A stretch of DNA of 64,000 nt, taken from Zantedeschia hybrid cultivar. Its lineage: Eukaryota; Streptophyta; Magnoliopsida; Alismatales; Araceae. The stretch is taken from assembly GCA_030544215.1 (NCBI GenBank), contig JARZZO010000002.1:81475150-81539149 (forward strand), in the 5' to 3' direction. A program made the translations under genes and the position numbers. The notes under the pieces are model-generated. The model did no database searches and was not told the DNA's origin. It worked only from the letters and a program-made list of their open reading frames with translations. This document shows, piece by piece, positions 35,001 to 47,800 of this stretch (position 1 is the stretch's first letter; every line of letters begins with the position of its first letter).

Positions 35001-38000
35001 AAAAATATGTCCATCGTCTCGCTGGCACGTAAGATTCCATGTACACATGTATAAGGCTGCAAGTGAGTCAGTTGAGCCAAGCTGAGATAAACCCTAGCCA
35101 AACCCAACTAGAGGTTTAACCCGAGATTGTTAACCCACCCATATGAACATTGTTCAAACTGTCCTACTCTCTTCCTCCCTCCCTCCATTGTGACTACTTC
35201 GCCCAACATGCAAAACTTGATCCAACACTTCCCCCTAGTGTCCACAATACTACTTCCACTTCAATGCAACCACCTCCTCCATAGCTGGCTTCCCTATTGT
35301 AAGGTGAGAGCGAACAAGCATGACACACATGTTCCTCGCGAAGCCCGACCAGAGGTTTAACCCGAGACCATTAACCCACCCCATAAGAACATTGTTCCAG
35401 CTGCCCTACCGTATTCCTCCCTCCCTCTCGTGTAACTACTTGGCCCAACATGCAAAACCTGATTCAACACTCCCCCCCCTGCATCCACATTGCGGTTTCC
35501 ATTTCAATGCAACCACCTCCTCCATAGTTGGCTTCCTGTTGTAAGGAGCAAGAATGATGCGCATGAGAGAGAGAGAGAGGCATCCCACCCCGTCCTTCCT
35601 ACTTCTACTCATCTCTCTCATAGTGAATCAGCAATGAAGAGGATGGGAAGAGTTCTGCCACCCCCCGCCGCCCCCCGCCGCGGGTGTAAACACACCTCCA
35701 CCAACGTTAACTTACATTGAACACTGACCAGAGGTTTAATCCGAGACTCTTAACCCACCCCCATAAGAACATTGTTCAAACTGCTCTACCCACTTCCTCC
35801 CTCCCTTGTGACTACTTGGCCCAACATGCAAAACCTGATCCAACACTTCCCCCCTAGCGTCCACATTACCGCTTCCACTTCAATGCAACCTCCTCCATGG
35901 TTGGCTTCCCTGTTGTAAGGTGCAAGCAAGCATGGTGCGCATATGCTTCGCCAAGCCCAACCAGAGGTTAACCTGATATTGTTAACCCACCCCATAAGAA
36001 CATTGTTCAAGATGTCCTACCCTGAGTACCCTCTTCCTCCCTCCCTCCCCCCCCTCGTGACTACTCGGCTCAACATGCAAAACCTGATTCAACACTTCCC
36101 CTCTCCATCCACAGCACTGCTTCCATTTCAATGCAACCACCTCCTCCATAGCTGGCTTCCCTGTTGTAAGGAGAGAGCGAGCAAGACAGCTGCCACCACA
36201 GCCACAGCCATGCTGTCAGCAGCAGCCTCTTCCTTCCATAGACCACCTCAGCCGCTGCCCAGCAGCCTACTGTGCCATTGCATCCACAGCCATTCCAACA
36301 GCAGCCAGTCAGGGAGTTGCAGCAATCACATGAGTTGCCATAAGGAAGTTTGCTAATCAGGGAAGTCGCAGGCAGGGATGCATCACCTAACTCGCCCAAC
36401 CATGAGAGGCCCAACCGGACCAATTGTTGATCGAACTTATCAAGTTTCGTATTGGCACATGCAAACTTTCAGCCACTAAACATCTCTCAATCTCCAGTAT
36501 ATCCAACGTGATAGGATCATAGGAAAATGAGTAAAGTCAACAAGTTTTCTGTATCCATTTCTGACTAAGGCAAATAGCCTAAGAGATTCACTAACAAACA
36601 ATGTTTTGAATCATAAATATGTGCTCAAACAAAAAAAATGGAAAATAATGAAGCATACAGAGTCAACTTGGAAGTTGACTCAAATGATAATGCAGTGCAG
36701 TAGGCAAACTCAGACCTGTGGAAACTGATATTTGATCAAATTAGCCAGTTGCAGTCCCCCAGCCCAAGAATGCTTAGTAGGGCAGCCAATAACACCACAT
36801 ATTTTGTAGATCTCATCTGCTTCACTGTTCCAACCAAAAAGCAGCAAAAGAACAAACACTTACAAAAATAATGCTAAGAAGGGCAAATGAAAAAAAATCC
36901 TCCTAGAACTCTTCCAAATAGCCCCCGGAAGGAATTGGTAACTTAGATGCTATATGTAGAATAGAATAACCAAATCACCGGCCAAAATTGGGCCAGAAAT
37001 CCAAGTACAGTGAGAAAGGAGGAAGGAAAAATAAATTGTTGACAATTAACAAACAGGTCACAGACCAGAATGCCGGCCTCAATTACTTCGGTAAGGCTTT
37101 TAGAAATCATTACATGACATTGAAGGATAAAGCATGACACACACCATCTTGAACACAAACCTTGAACCAGGGAAAAGAGGATGAAGCGTGAACAACTCAG
37201 CCATGATAGCACCCATCGCCCACATGTCTATGGATTAAAAATATTGTTAAATATGAATAAAAGAAATGTGGGGATTAATTTACAAAGTCTCACTTACCAA
37301 CTGCAGAGTTATATACAGGAGACTGAAGCAAAACTTCGGGTGCACGATACCTGATACAGAAAAGATACTCACGTTCGTTCAATAAGAAAACCTAAACAAC
37401 AAAGACATCAGAGAATGATGCAACATTAAATAATAACCAACCAGCGAGTAGAGACATATTCTGTGAAGGGTGGTTCTGAGCAAACTTCACGAGCAAGTCC
37501 AAAATCAGCCAATTTGATGATATCCTTCATAACCAGCAGATTCTCTGAAAAATGATCAAATAGTTGCTCCACAAATTGAGTGATAAAAAGCCGTGATTTA
37601 CTGAAAAAGCATCTAAAAAGGAAAAATCAATGCATTATGAAGGCATTATCGAGGAATGTTATTATGGGAGCCATTTGATACTTGATCAAAGAGCTCTGAT
37701 TAACTGCATTAGTTGCACAAAAAGTTGTGTCAAAAGCAACGTTAATGGGAACCATCTGATCAAGAGATCAAACGGTTCTCCGTTCTCAATGAGTGTGAAT
37801 GTGACAAAGAGGTGGCAAAAAGTGTGGTATAATAATATTCCTCATGCATTATTTTATGACATTCAATTGACAATACATAATTGGATAGGGCCCATCATAC
37901 TCCTGGAAAACTGAATCTATTGAGTGAAGAACTGAAAAATGTCTTGCAGTATCTCAGGGCAAAACTTATTACATTATTACACATTCACCCGTGCAAGCCA

Positions 38001-39555
38001 AACATAAAAATCTACACTTTTCCCTACCATGGGTAAGGCTAATCGATTGTGAGTCTGTAGCATGGAGGACATGGGTTCAAATCAGGAGGCAGCCTCTTTG
38101 AAAAAACCAAGTATAAGGCCATACATAATTGACCCTCTCCAAACCCATAGTGGCGGGAAACTCATGGCATTGGGCTGTCCTTTTCTCATACCTTGTCCAT
38201 GAGTTCACGACATTCACAATGTGACTTGTATCGGGATTGGCCAACATGAATCCCCCTCCAGAGTAGCCTGTTTCACTGTCCTCTAGCATTAAAAATGATC
38301 CGAGGAAAAACAGGAAAAAAACTAACTCAGACCAATCCAGGGACTCTACATTGGAGTTAGATTTATCAGTTACCTAATTTTTCAAACCCTTGGATTGAAC
38401 TACTAAAGTAGGGAACTCTGTCCATACACTTATCATGGCTACACATTAAGCGCAGCTTTGTTCCTCCCACATGTAACTATTTAATTACCATGGGCTTAGG
38501 ACATTAAATGTCAGAAGCTTTGGAGGGGGTAGATCTAAATCTACTGGAACTCCTGTGGTTGTCAAGCCACACCAAGCAAGTTGGATGCCAAAACCTAGAA
38601 GAAACTGGAGATCACTAACTTCCGAGGTCAAAGGAACTCGCCAGGAATCACAGAAGCGGAAAACACTCCAAATGAAAAGATTGCCAAACAATCCCTAATA
38701 CATTTACATTTTCCTTGTAGCTAAGGCAGCTAGAAACAAGTAAGCAGGCGAGAACAGTATGACAGTTATTAGAGAAAAGTATGAAGCATACCAGGCTTCA
38801 AGTCACGATGGAAGTATCCCCGCTGATGCATGTAGGCAAGAGCATGAAATATTTGAAAGCACCACTTCCGGATTTCAGCCTCAGAAAAAGGTTTCCCTCT
38901 GTCTTTCATAAGTTGATATAAACTGAATTCCTGTAAATAAAAAGATGTTAACATGATAACTTCAGCTTAAAAAAGCATGTGGGAGAACTAAGCCAAATAT
39001 GTACAGGAATAACATAGAAAGCGCACCATGTACTCAAACACAAAATATAAAATATCATGCTCTCTGATGACCTCTTTCAGCTTCACAATATTTGGATGGT
39101 TCATCTTTCGCAGAGACTGCCATAATAACATTAATGACCATAGATCAATTGATGCCATGATGTATTGTTACAAAGGTAAGTCAAATATATTCAGAAGAAA
39201 CAAATTATAGAATAACACTAGGCAAACCTTCACTTCTCTGAGATTCATACACTCCTCCCAAGAATAATACTTCATCTTCATTTTCTTAATTGCAACCTGA
39301 AAAGTCATCGAAACTTTTCCTTTAGTTTGTCTTTTTCTTGTGCACTTCCAAATGAGAACATTGAGCTCAACTTAAAATTACATACCACTTCCCCACTCAA
39401 CTTATTTATTGCTCTCCAAACACTGCCAAATGTTCCATCACCAACCTGCTTAATCACTTTATACCTGTAAATGGTGGCATACTTTGAACAAAATCAGGAA
39501 AACATTAAATAAAGACAAAATATTTGTAACAACTTTAATAAACCTACCTGTCCAT
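29058..39555 (-). CDS. CDKF4: CDKF-4/MHK-like serine/threonine kinase (MAK/ICK family)
   Basis: Sixteen coding exons: 39555-39548, 39464-39386, 39296-39228, 39116-39027, 38930-38792, 37544-37442, 37350-37298, 37227-37161, 36824-36716, 31929-31864, 31714-31646, 31560-31494, 31400-31242, 31070-31039, 30947-30869 and 29272-29058. They give 467 aa, the usual family size. Visible kinase landmarks are GDGTFGSV (11-18), Lys33 in VAIKK, Glu50 in NLREVKS, HRDLKPEN (123-130), DFG (142-144), activation-loop TEY (156-158) and APE (166-168). The C-terminal tail ends with the family block SDATEKLARMTL and PPSMKAGGW. The family is the plant branch of RCK kinases (animal MAK/ICK, yeast Ime2); substrates in plants are poorly known. 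Fifteen introns: fourteen GT/AG and one, the last, GC/AG. Intron 9 is 4.8 kb. The leader probably starts near 42.06 kb and has an intron. Confidence 0.92.
30298..30905. repeat. 305 bp tandem duplication spanning end of kinase exon 15
   Basis: Two adjacent copies, 30298-30602 and 30603-30905, start with TCATTTTTAGTACTCAAGCC and end with GACAAAGAGGTTG, and are highly similar throughout. The second copy includes the 3' part of kinase exon 15 and its GC donor. The first copy is therefore a duplicate of that exon end inside intron 15, with one extra base that shifts the frame. Confidence 0.93.
32470..32832. mobile_element. hAT-like MITE with 8 bp target duplication
   Basis: The ends AAGGTTCGCCG (left) and AAGGTTTGCCG (reverse complement of right) are inverted repeats. 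The direct repeat CCCCAACC is at 32462-32469 and 32833-32840, matching the 8 bp duplication of hAT transposons. The interior alternates GATCC/CGACTCG-rich ends with an AT-rich middle and does not code. Confidence 0.75.
33506..33790. mobile_element. MITE related to the CACTTTGAT family
   Basis: The left end TAAGCCTCACTTTGTTTGG and the reverse complement of the right end TAAGCGCCACTTTGATTGG form inverted repeats. The interior repeats GGAATAAG/CTTATTC words in both orientations. It resembles the four-copy family at 48.8, 51.3 and 58.5 kb. Confidence 0.6.
35110..36190. repeat. Four tandem units of about 240 bp
   Basis: Units begin with AGAGGTTTAACCCGAGA or a close variant at 35110, 35351, 35730 and 35963. 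Each contains TTAACCCACC, GAACATTGTTC, TTCCTCCCTCC, CAACATGCAAAACCTGAT and ATGCAACCACCTCCTCCAT in the same order. The second unit carries about 140 extra bases with a short GA run (35567-35579). The array lies in kinase intron 9. Confidence 0.9.
38025..38186 (+). mobile_element. Au-like SINE in kinase intron 5
   Basis: A tRNA-related head (GGGTAAGGCTAATCGATTGT) leads to the B box GGGTTCAAATC at 38073-38083. It is then followed by the characteristic 3' body of the plant Au SINE family: GGCAGCCTCTTTG, AAGTATAAGGC, GACCCTCTCCAAACCC, TAGTGGCGGGAA, TGGGCTGTCCTTTT, ending in the short T run. It lies antisense to the kinase gene, between exons 5 and 6. Family assignment is from remembered consensus features, not a database search. 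Confidence 0.75.
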
Positions 39556-42071
39556 CTGGCTGGCTGAACTGGAAATGACCTCAAACAGTCCAGGGCTTAT
39601 TCAGGGAAATATGTGTGTAGTAGTAAAATATATGATGATTCGCCTGATCTGTATGAATGATCGAAAAGGGAATTGTATGTGTTAATGAGACTTCAGTTAC
39701 ATTCCAAATCCAAATCCAAATCCACCATTAGTTTGACTTGCAATGAAGATGGGCAGAAAATGCTTCTCAGTAATGGGCTTCAAGAAGTTTATTCCAGGTG
39801 ACTTCTGAGGAATCACAATCTGTCCTAGCAAAAATTCAGTTGGAACCCAAGGAAGGTTCTTTTAGTGAAATGCAAGACGGAAACCTCCAGGATAGTTGGG
39901 AAATTCATTAGTCAAAGCAGAGAGATATAACTGATCAGGGAATCTTCTTCAGGGCTCTCTTCTAGAATTTGTAAACTGTTATATAGTCCACTTAGCAGGC
40001 TCGAGGAGTTGTAGACTTTGACAAAGTCATCAACCTAACCCATTCATGCAGGAGATAATGGTCAGATTAAGAAGCTAACTGCAATGAAGTCCACACAGGC
40101 ATGAAGAAGCTAGAAAATGATAAAGGAATGACAAACTAGAACTTGATGAGCCCTAACCCTGTGGAAAAAGAGGAGAGACATGCTCAATGAAGAATTCCAC
40201 ACATAAATATGCAACAGAAACTACATAAATTTAAACATACCCGGAGGTTTGATCTTCATTGTCAAGTCTGCTAGAATGTGCTGTCCTAAAGCAGAAACTG
40301 CTAATACAGACTAATGCCAGGTTATTTCGTGCAGAAAAATTCTTGAAGCATCCTGCTCGCACGAGCACAAAATCAATCCAACACCACTTCAAAAGAGAAG
40401 TGCATCAGGCTGCTCTTGATGTGCCTGAGAGGGCAACTTGCCAATGCGGATCAATGGCAGGTCATTTCATGCAGAAAGTTCTTAAAGCATCCCCACTCGT
40501 GCAAACACAAAATCGTCCCAGCACCACTTCAGAAGAGAAATGCATCTGGCTTATCTCAATGTGCGTGAAAAGGCAACTGTCCACTAAGTACAATTGACAA
40601 AGGAAACAAGGAGGAAGTCTCCAGCAATTAGAAGTCTCCAGTCAAGAATCTCCTGGAAAGATATGGCATTGCATGGGATGCAGCTTGACCAAAAGCACAC
40701 TTGCTCCATGTCTCAGGTATAGGAGAGTTGAGTCCACAAAAGAACCCTGGAATACAACATTGGAAACTAAGGAATGAATATAATTCTCAGAATCCATTCC
40801 CTAGGCATCAGACCATCAAAAGTATTAAAAACAAAACCGGCATGAAATGAGAAACAAAACATTCCAGCCTTCCAAATCAAAGCAGTGGAGGAAGGAAGAT
40901 AAGTACCAAGCTATCATTGCAGAGTGGAAAAGTATCAAGCTTAAACTTAATACAAACACAGAATAAGTACCAATTGTCACTTAAGAAGCAGAGAAAGACT
41001 CCTCAAAAGTCCATAACAAGAGATGACGTAGAAAGCAGATATGTCGTTGCTAACACCATACACCGACTTTGCATAGCCATTATGTGAACCTATCACTGTG
41101 GCTTATAGGAAATAAACTGACCCACACCAATGTTATTTAGGACTTAGGATTTAGGATTTCAACATCATAAATGTAGTTGTCAGCAGAAAAATTGGGATTC
41201 GAAGGTCCCATCAAGCTGTGCGTTACAAAATTTTGAAAAGATTCAAGAACTTCCATCAGTTACAGCCTACACATGAGCAAGTCAAAAAAGGAATGTGAGA
41301 TAATTTATGAACTTAAAATCACAAAAAATATTCATCAGCTTAAAGCACTATAGCAGTTGGAAAAAGTAGTCCAAGTCCGATGAAGTCTCAACTCGCAGCC
41401 CCTAGAAACCACATAGCCAGGTCATGATTTAGAAAAAAACGATCGCATCTAAGTAAGAAGCATGCATCAATCTCTTAAGATCCATCATTCACTACGCACA
41501 GATGGCAAGTAGACATATGATAAGGACAGAACATATTCGCCAAAAAAACATAACAAATCGACCACAAAGGAGAGCCAAAACCGCAAATACTAAACCTTGA
41601 AACCATCCATCAATCCCACATCCCCAAACAAAAACCACCACAAAGCGTAAATCTCCAACATCAGGAACCCCCAGAAACCGCCAAAACCTAGAAAACTCTC
41701 ACCAACCCCATGCTCGTACACAAAACCATCGCCACCAACGTCGCAAACCCTCCCACCGGACCGAATCAAGCAGCAAACCCCATAATTAGCCAACCCACGC
41801 CCGCCGAACCATCCACAAATCGTAGATCACCAACTGATAACGAATCCAGATTTACTTCCACCGTAAGCAGATCCAAACTAGTAGGTTCGAAGCAAAGACA
41901 AGGCGGAGCGACGGAAGCGAGGGATCGAATCGATTGCTCGCGATGCGTTACCTGGAAGCCCTTGGACGAAGCCTTCTTCCTCTCCCCGCGCGCAGGCCAA
42001 GGCCCAGGAATCCGCCCACACCGAGGAAACCCCTTCCGCTGGGCGCGTTCTCGTCTGCCCCTCCTTTTATA
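39556..42071 (-). promoter_or_regulatory. Kinase 5' leader, probable leader intron and TATA box
   Basis: On the minus strand TATAAAA lies at 42071-42065, followed by a GC-rich leader exon. That exon ends at CTTCCAG|GTAACG (donor GT at 41951-41950). The intron would run toward the ATG at 39555; the acceptor was not fixed. Plus-strand ORFs across the GC-rich leader (41710-42188) are shadows. A 140 bp tandem duplication lies inside (40313-40592). Confidence 0.5.
40313..40592. repeat. 140 bp tandem duplication in kinase leader intron
   Basis: Copy 1 starts AATGCCAGGTTATTTCGTGC (40313) and copy 2 AATGGCAGGTCATTTCATGC (40453). Later shared blocks include GCACCACTTCA-type and GAAATGCATC-type words. 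The copies have diverged considerably, so the duplication is old. Confidence 0.8.
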
Positions 42072-44858
42072 CGTAGCAGAAGAGCAGACATTAAAAAAAA
42101 GGGGCGGATAATAGAGGAAAAATATCGAAGCGCGTCAACAAGGATCGATGGCTGTGATGTGCCTGTGGCCGGTAGAGCGCGGTTTTAAACGCCCCCGGCG
42201 CCTGTTAAGCTGTCCCTCGTCGTTGGTTTTGCCTAACCGATGTACGACTTGACGGGTCAACGATTGGGTTAAAGTTTAGATTGATTCTAATATATATCGT
42301 AATTACTTGACTCTCTCACATATTGTTATAAATATTCTTGATATTTTTAAAAATATTATATATTTTTTTGTTCAAATATGATGAATTTCAATAGAATATG
42401 TCAGATAGATTATGTAAATTACAGTGAAACTAGAAGTATATATAAAGTTTTGGTAAATTTAGGAGCATATATATAAATTTGTTTATAAATATTTTTTATA
42501 CATCTAATTATAGTTCCCAGCGTTCCGACCAACAGAGTATAATAGTGATTTTTCTAAAGATGTCAAGGGTATTTATATCAATATATAAGTTAAACATATA
42601 CATTCAAATATGATACAAAAGTATATGAAAAATCACTTAAAATCTTATAAACTCATACGCTTAATATTTTAGGTAAGACTAACTAAAGCATATTCAACTA
42701 AAACAGTATTGTCAAAATATAAGTGTTTTGCATTGTAACATATTCAAAGTCAAGAATCTTTGTTTATACTATACCCAAATTAAAAATTGAAAATTTTGAG
42801 TATTTATTTTTTATGTTTCTTTTAAAAATTTAAAAAGAATGGATAGTACATGTGACTTAGCAGGAGTGACACATCTCTATTTTTAATGTTTGTCATATGA
42901 CAAAAGGATAATTTTGATGTGACCTTTTTACTAATTTGGATCTCTTATTTATAATTTTGCTTAAATTTACAGTCCCAAAATAGACATTTAAACTGAAACA
43001 GACTAGCTTTTGACTTTGATCTAACATTGACAAGTTAAATCATTAGGTCTCTTTTTTTTCAAAATTTATGATAAAATTATTTTTTGAACAAAATATTTTG
43101 TCCTTATGCGAAGTTATGGGAGATGAATGTATGCCTGCGGAGCACCAGAAAAGAGTGCTCGGCAGATATATTAATAAAGAGCATTATTGGCGTTTGGATT
43201 ATAAAGGATATATTGGAACAAATAAAAAAAGGGAATTATTAGGTCGGGTTCGGTCGTGACGGTGCTGCCGCGCTAGAAGAGGGTGGAGGTTCGAAACTCG
43301 GCGCACCTTCGAACGCCGCCACGGTAGGACGATGTGGATGTGGCCAAAAAAGGTGCCCCTAGTCATGTTTGGACAAGAAAGCCCCTTGATATGGGCACGT
43401 GCAATGGGACCATGGTACAATGGGGATGGGGATAAACTTCTGTGACAAAAATGCCCTCGGAGGGGTTATATGGGCCTACTGCGTGAACGAAAGCCGACAG
43501 AGACTAGAGTAGGCATGGACCTTCCACCGAAGTGGGCTCCACCTCGTTGAGTGTTTTGCTCATTGAATGATCACATCCAACAGTAGGTGATTGGTGGGGC
43601 CCGGTGATAGCTTCGTCATTCTCCACGCCAAAAAGATAATTATTTACCTAATGACGTTGGCATGCACCAGCAAAATTTAAAAAGAGAATAAGTACCTGCA
43701 CCGTCAGGCGGCAATGTGCTTTTATTTTTTTAAAAAAAATGAAAATTTTAAGACCCTTCATGGTACTCCATATGTAAAAAAAGATAAAAATTTAAAAATC
43801 AACTCTAAATGAGCAATGCTGTCACGTCAGATCAGACAAGTTAGGGCCTTTAAAAAAAAATCAATTTCTTATAAATAAAAATACTGTCAAACGACGTAAT
43901 ACTGTCTGACCATGGATAAAGTTATTCTCCTTTAAAAATGTGTTTTAGCAAATAAATCCCTGAAACATCGTATATGCAAAAAAAAAAAAAAAAAAAAAAA
44001 CCTGTATGATACATATATGTAAAAATCCCCCTAACATTTCTCTTATTCTAAAATGAGCTCTAATTTGTAAATGATACGACTGATGGTAGATTATACTGGA
44101 GAGGTCTCCTCGTATACAATGATTATATACATTCATTTTATATATGGGCTCTTCGATTATTCCCCGTATTACAAATAACTCTCCCTAATCTCACTATTTA
44201 CAGAAAACCACGCAATATCAACTTTCTTAAAAAAAAAAAAACCCTTGGACACCTTTAATAATTATTTTAACTACGGTTTTTGTGACATTTCTAGAGGCCT
44301 TGCACCAATTTGGAGGATTGTGGAGACTTATTCATAAATAGTTGTATTACAAAAGCGTTTTTGTAAATATGCTATATGTTCAGGAGGTTAAGAGTTAATT
44401 ATATCTTTATATATACATATTTTGCTAAAAAAAACTGCATATTCGAGTTTCTTTAGGGGTTATTCACCAAAAACCAATCCTCAGAAGTTGGGTATTACAG
44501 AGAACACATTGCACTTGCAAGGATTTGGACCATTTGGTGTGTAACACTCACCAACACAGCACGCCCAAGATGTAGTGGAAAGCCTCCAGGTACATACACA
44601 AACACCTCCTTGTATATGGGGATAAAAAGAAACAATGACCAATTCAACACCAAACTAAATACCATTTCACACACTGTAAACGGCCAAGGAGACGGTCATA
44701 ATCTCTTCTGTTCTTCCTTTTCCTCATTTTCTACAACCCCCTCAGTTGTTATAAACCACACTAAGACTCTGAGGTTCAACAAGCAAAGTCTTCATCGTGT
44801 TGAGAACCTATGCCTCCGATGGGAAGTGCACGCTATGAACAGTGATCCCTGTAATGGG
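42072..44858. other. Intergenic between MSL 3' end and kinase promoter
   Basis: Contains a degenerate inverted-repeat element at about 42290-42620 with words of the 'geneless' TATATGTAAA/TTTGCATATA type, poly-A at 43979-44000, and another AT-rich element-like stretch near 43950-44480. No gene is recognised. The ORF at 43068-43259 has no known motif. Confidence 0.4.
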
Positions 44859-47800
44859 TCAGCGTCCTTCCATCCGCAGTGGCATTGACATCCTACCATT
44901 CGCCATGACAACTTGAGTAAGATGGACCTCCTGTGGAAGAAGGTGGTACTTGATCTCGAGGCTTTCGAATATTCTCTTCAGCTCCAGCAGCAGCTCTGAC
45001 CGGCGACTGTTCTTCTCGGGGAAGTTCTGATGGTTCATGGTGTGGAGGACATTGAGGGCCATCTTCATTTTGTTCACATTCTCAATCTCTTTCACCACAA
45101 CCGAATGCTTTGGGTTCCAATGCTTTGGCTTGCTTTCTATATACCTGCATCAACATGCGAAGATAAAGCATTTGTGGTCTTTTTTAACAAAAGAAATGAA
45201 TAACCCATCACAAATAACTTTTAATGGGCATTGACTTAATCTTGTGGGGAAAATCAACCCCCATGAGGTTGAAACAGTTAAGAGAGTGCTCCCACTTGGA
45301 TTCATCTCATAAACGAGATTCGTGCTTCATTTTAGCCAACAATAGTTTACGGAATAAATTTGACCACGCTACATGCATTAGAAGCTGGTTAGCTCACGGC
45401 TCCATGAACAACTAGCATTCTAAATCCCTATTGAAGAACAGTTTAAGACTATTTCAGGTCGTTTCTGCTTTAACAAAAAAGCTAGGGTGATCCTAGTTCG
45501 GTTAGTGATATCCCCATCTACTCATTAATTTAACTAAAGACATCCAAAGAAACATCCCACCACCCATCTGTGTTACGACGATCAATACGTGGAGAAAACA
45601 TACAACTAAACTAGTTTAAGTCCTTAAAAAAGTTGAGCTGGAGATAAGTGACAAAGTAACAGTTCCAGATCATAGAATGTAGCAGAGACTCAAACGTGTG
45701 CAGTGAAACATCTGTGTTCAGAACTTCAGATGGCATCGGTTTCCCAAATCCCAGAGCTAAGGTTAATTCTCTTGTGATTTTAGATTTAAGACATAACCAA
45801 TGATTAACACATTTTGAACCAACAACCAAGGTTGAATTTTTGTAATTTTATGGAACCAGGGATTTACCAATCTGCTTGGGCTCTAACAGGTCCAGGGATG
45901 GTTCAACCTGTTCTGAAATCACATGAATTTTACAAGAAGAGAGGCATGGATGCATGGGCTGCAGGCATTATGCTAATGAAGTTTACTACCTCAACATTCA
46001 TTCAGAAAAACAAGAGACCCATGTACCCTTGTGTATTGTAGATCTATGGCAAAGAAATGAAAAACACATGGTTTATTGGACCAGCACTGAACAGATAGGA
46101 TCCACCGGTCCCCAATCCTAATGGGAATTGGGCCGAACTGGCTGATCTGGAGGAGGATCAGCCCTCAGATCAGAAGATCCGAGTCAATGAAGAATAGCTG
46201 CTGGGTCAAATGGCTAGTTTCTCCTTTTACTATACCTGGAGGATGTCCGGATTAGATTGGATCATTCGATCCAATTGAACAGTCCTGGAAAGATATGTGC
46301 CTGATCCTGGATCCTGCCTTCCTGGGAACAAAAAGATTTAAGTGCACCGGGGAAAAATAGGGGTGGAAAATCCAGGAAGCGAACAACGAAGTTGATCAAG
46401 AGGTGGGAAGAGCTACACAATTAATTGCCAGAACAAGAAATTTAGCATAGGCTCCTGAGGAAGAAGAGCATGCAAGTTGAGATGTATCTAGGTGACGTGA
46501 AATCATATCCATAGTACCAACAGCATAAGCATCATGAGCAAGTTCTTTCTCATCATCTAGCATCAAGAGAACTTTACAAACAAAGGCAAGCATCCTCTGC
46601 AGGAGATATCTTTTTACAGAATATCTATACCAATAATAATGATTCATCATCTGTGGCTGTGAATAGCAACTGTCTAAAGCAAGAGGTGAAGTGCTGTCAG
46701 TGAAGTTAACATCTACAGAAATATACTTCTATGAAATAATACAGTGACAGATTTGCTTACGCCTGGATGGATTTCTTCATAGTTGCTATAGTATCCAGTG
46801 GAGTGGAAACATCAATGGCAAACTCAATTATGTCACCCATGTCAGGACTTCTATAAAAGTTGCTGATAGGCTTCATTAACAAAGCCGAATTGGGGTAGTA
46901 AATCTTTTCATTATCATATCGAAGAAAGACTGTGGTCAAGATGTTCATCTCTTCAACAATCATCTGCACAGTGGTGGAGTATATTAAATCCCAGTGCAAT
47001 ACAAGTATCTGAAATAGGAAAAAGCAAGCGAGAAAAAATAAGGGACTTATGAAGCTTGGAGAGATTCACTATATGAGTTAAACATCGAGTTAGCTCTCTC
47101 CAATGCATCTGAGCAGCTAGACATCAATTTAAAGGTTTAGCCTAAAGCTATTGTTCGCTAGTTTCAAACGTTGAATGTAAGATGCTCATTTGATTGTAAG
47201 TCCACAACTATGAAGTCAAGGTTCATCAGAGTCTTATGCCATTTTCTTTAGGGTTAGCTATGTGAATCTTGTCCTGCCATCTTACTACATTTGTGCTTAA
47301 ACCATCTTATTTTAGGCCTACCCTAAGGCCTTCTGCCATCTTCCACTTGAATTTCATCACACCTTTTAACTGCCACCAAACTTCGGCAATAGTGTACATG
47401 ATGAAAACCGTGAGCTTAACCTCAACTGGTGCTACACTAAGTCAAAATGTATAGGTGTTAAACACCAAAAATCAAAGGGACATGGGTATTATAATTGGAT
47501 ACTCATAGAGCAAGTAGATATGACTTACAATATTTGGTTGGAAATCAGGGAATAGATCAAATAGAAAAATAAAATTAGTGAGCCACTTGACAGCTAATAT
47601 TTACACTTCACATTTGGATGTTTTAGTCCTAGAATTGTAGATATAGATCTACTTAAAGCAGCAACACTACCTCTAATCATTAGTTGCCAAACAAATAAGC
47701 TGGTGTTTCACTCCAAGGGGCAGAAGTTAGTCCGCTCAGAGGAAGCTGTACAAAGATAAGAGAGGAAGACTATACTTCATCAGCATCGAAGGTTCAAAAA

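Larger units (their letters stand above)
31930..36715. other. Kinase intron 9, 4.8 kb, repeat-filled
   Basis: Lies between kinase exons 9 and 10, which join in phase 0. Its content includes a hAT-like MITE (32470-32832), a second MITE (33506-33790) and patches rich in GATCGG/CCGATC words (34.48-34.88 kb). It also holds a tandem array of about 240 bp units (35110-36190). No separate gene is seen; the ORFs have no recognisable domains. Confidence 0.8.

Noticed and set aside
41710..42188. Plus-strand ORFs of 133 and 84 codons
   Set aside because: They overlap the GC-rich leader of the minus-strand kinase and have no family features.
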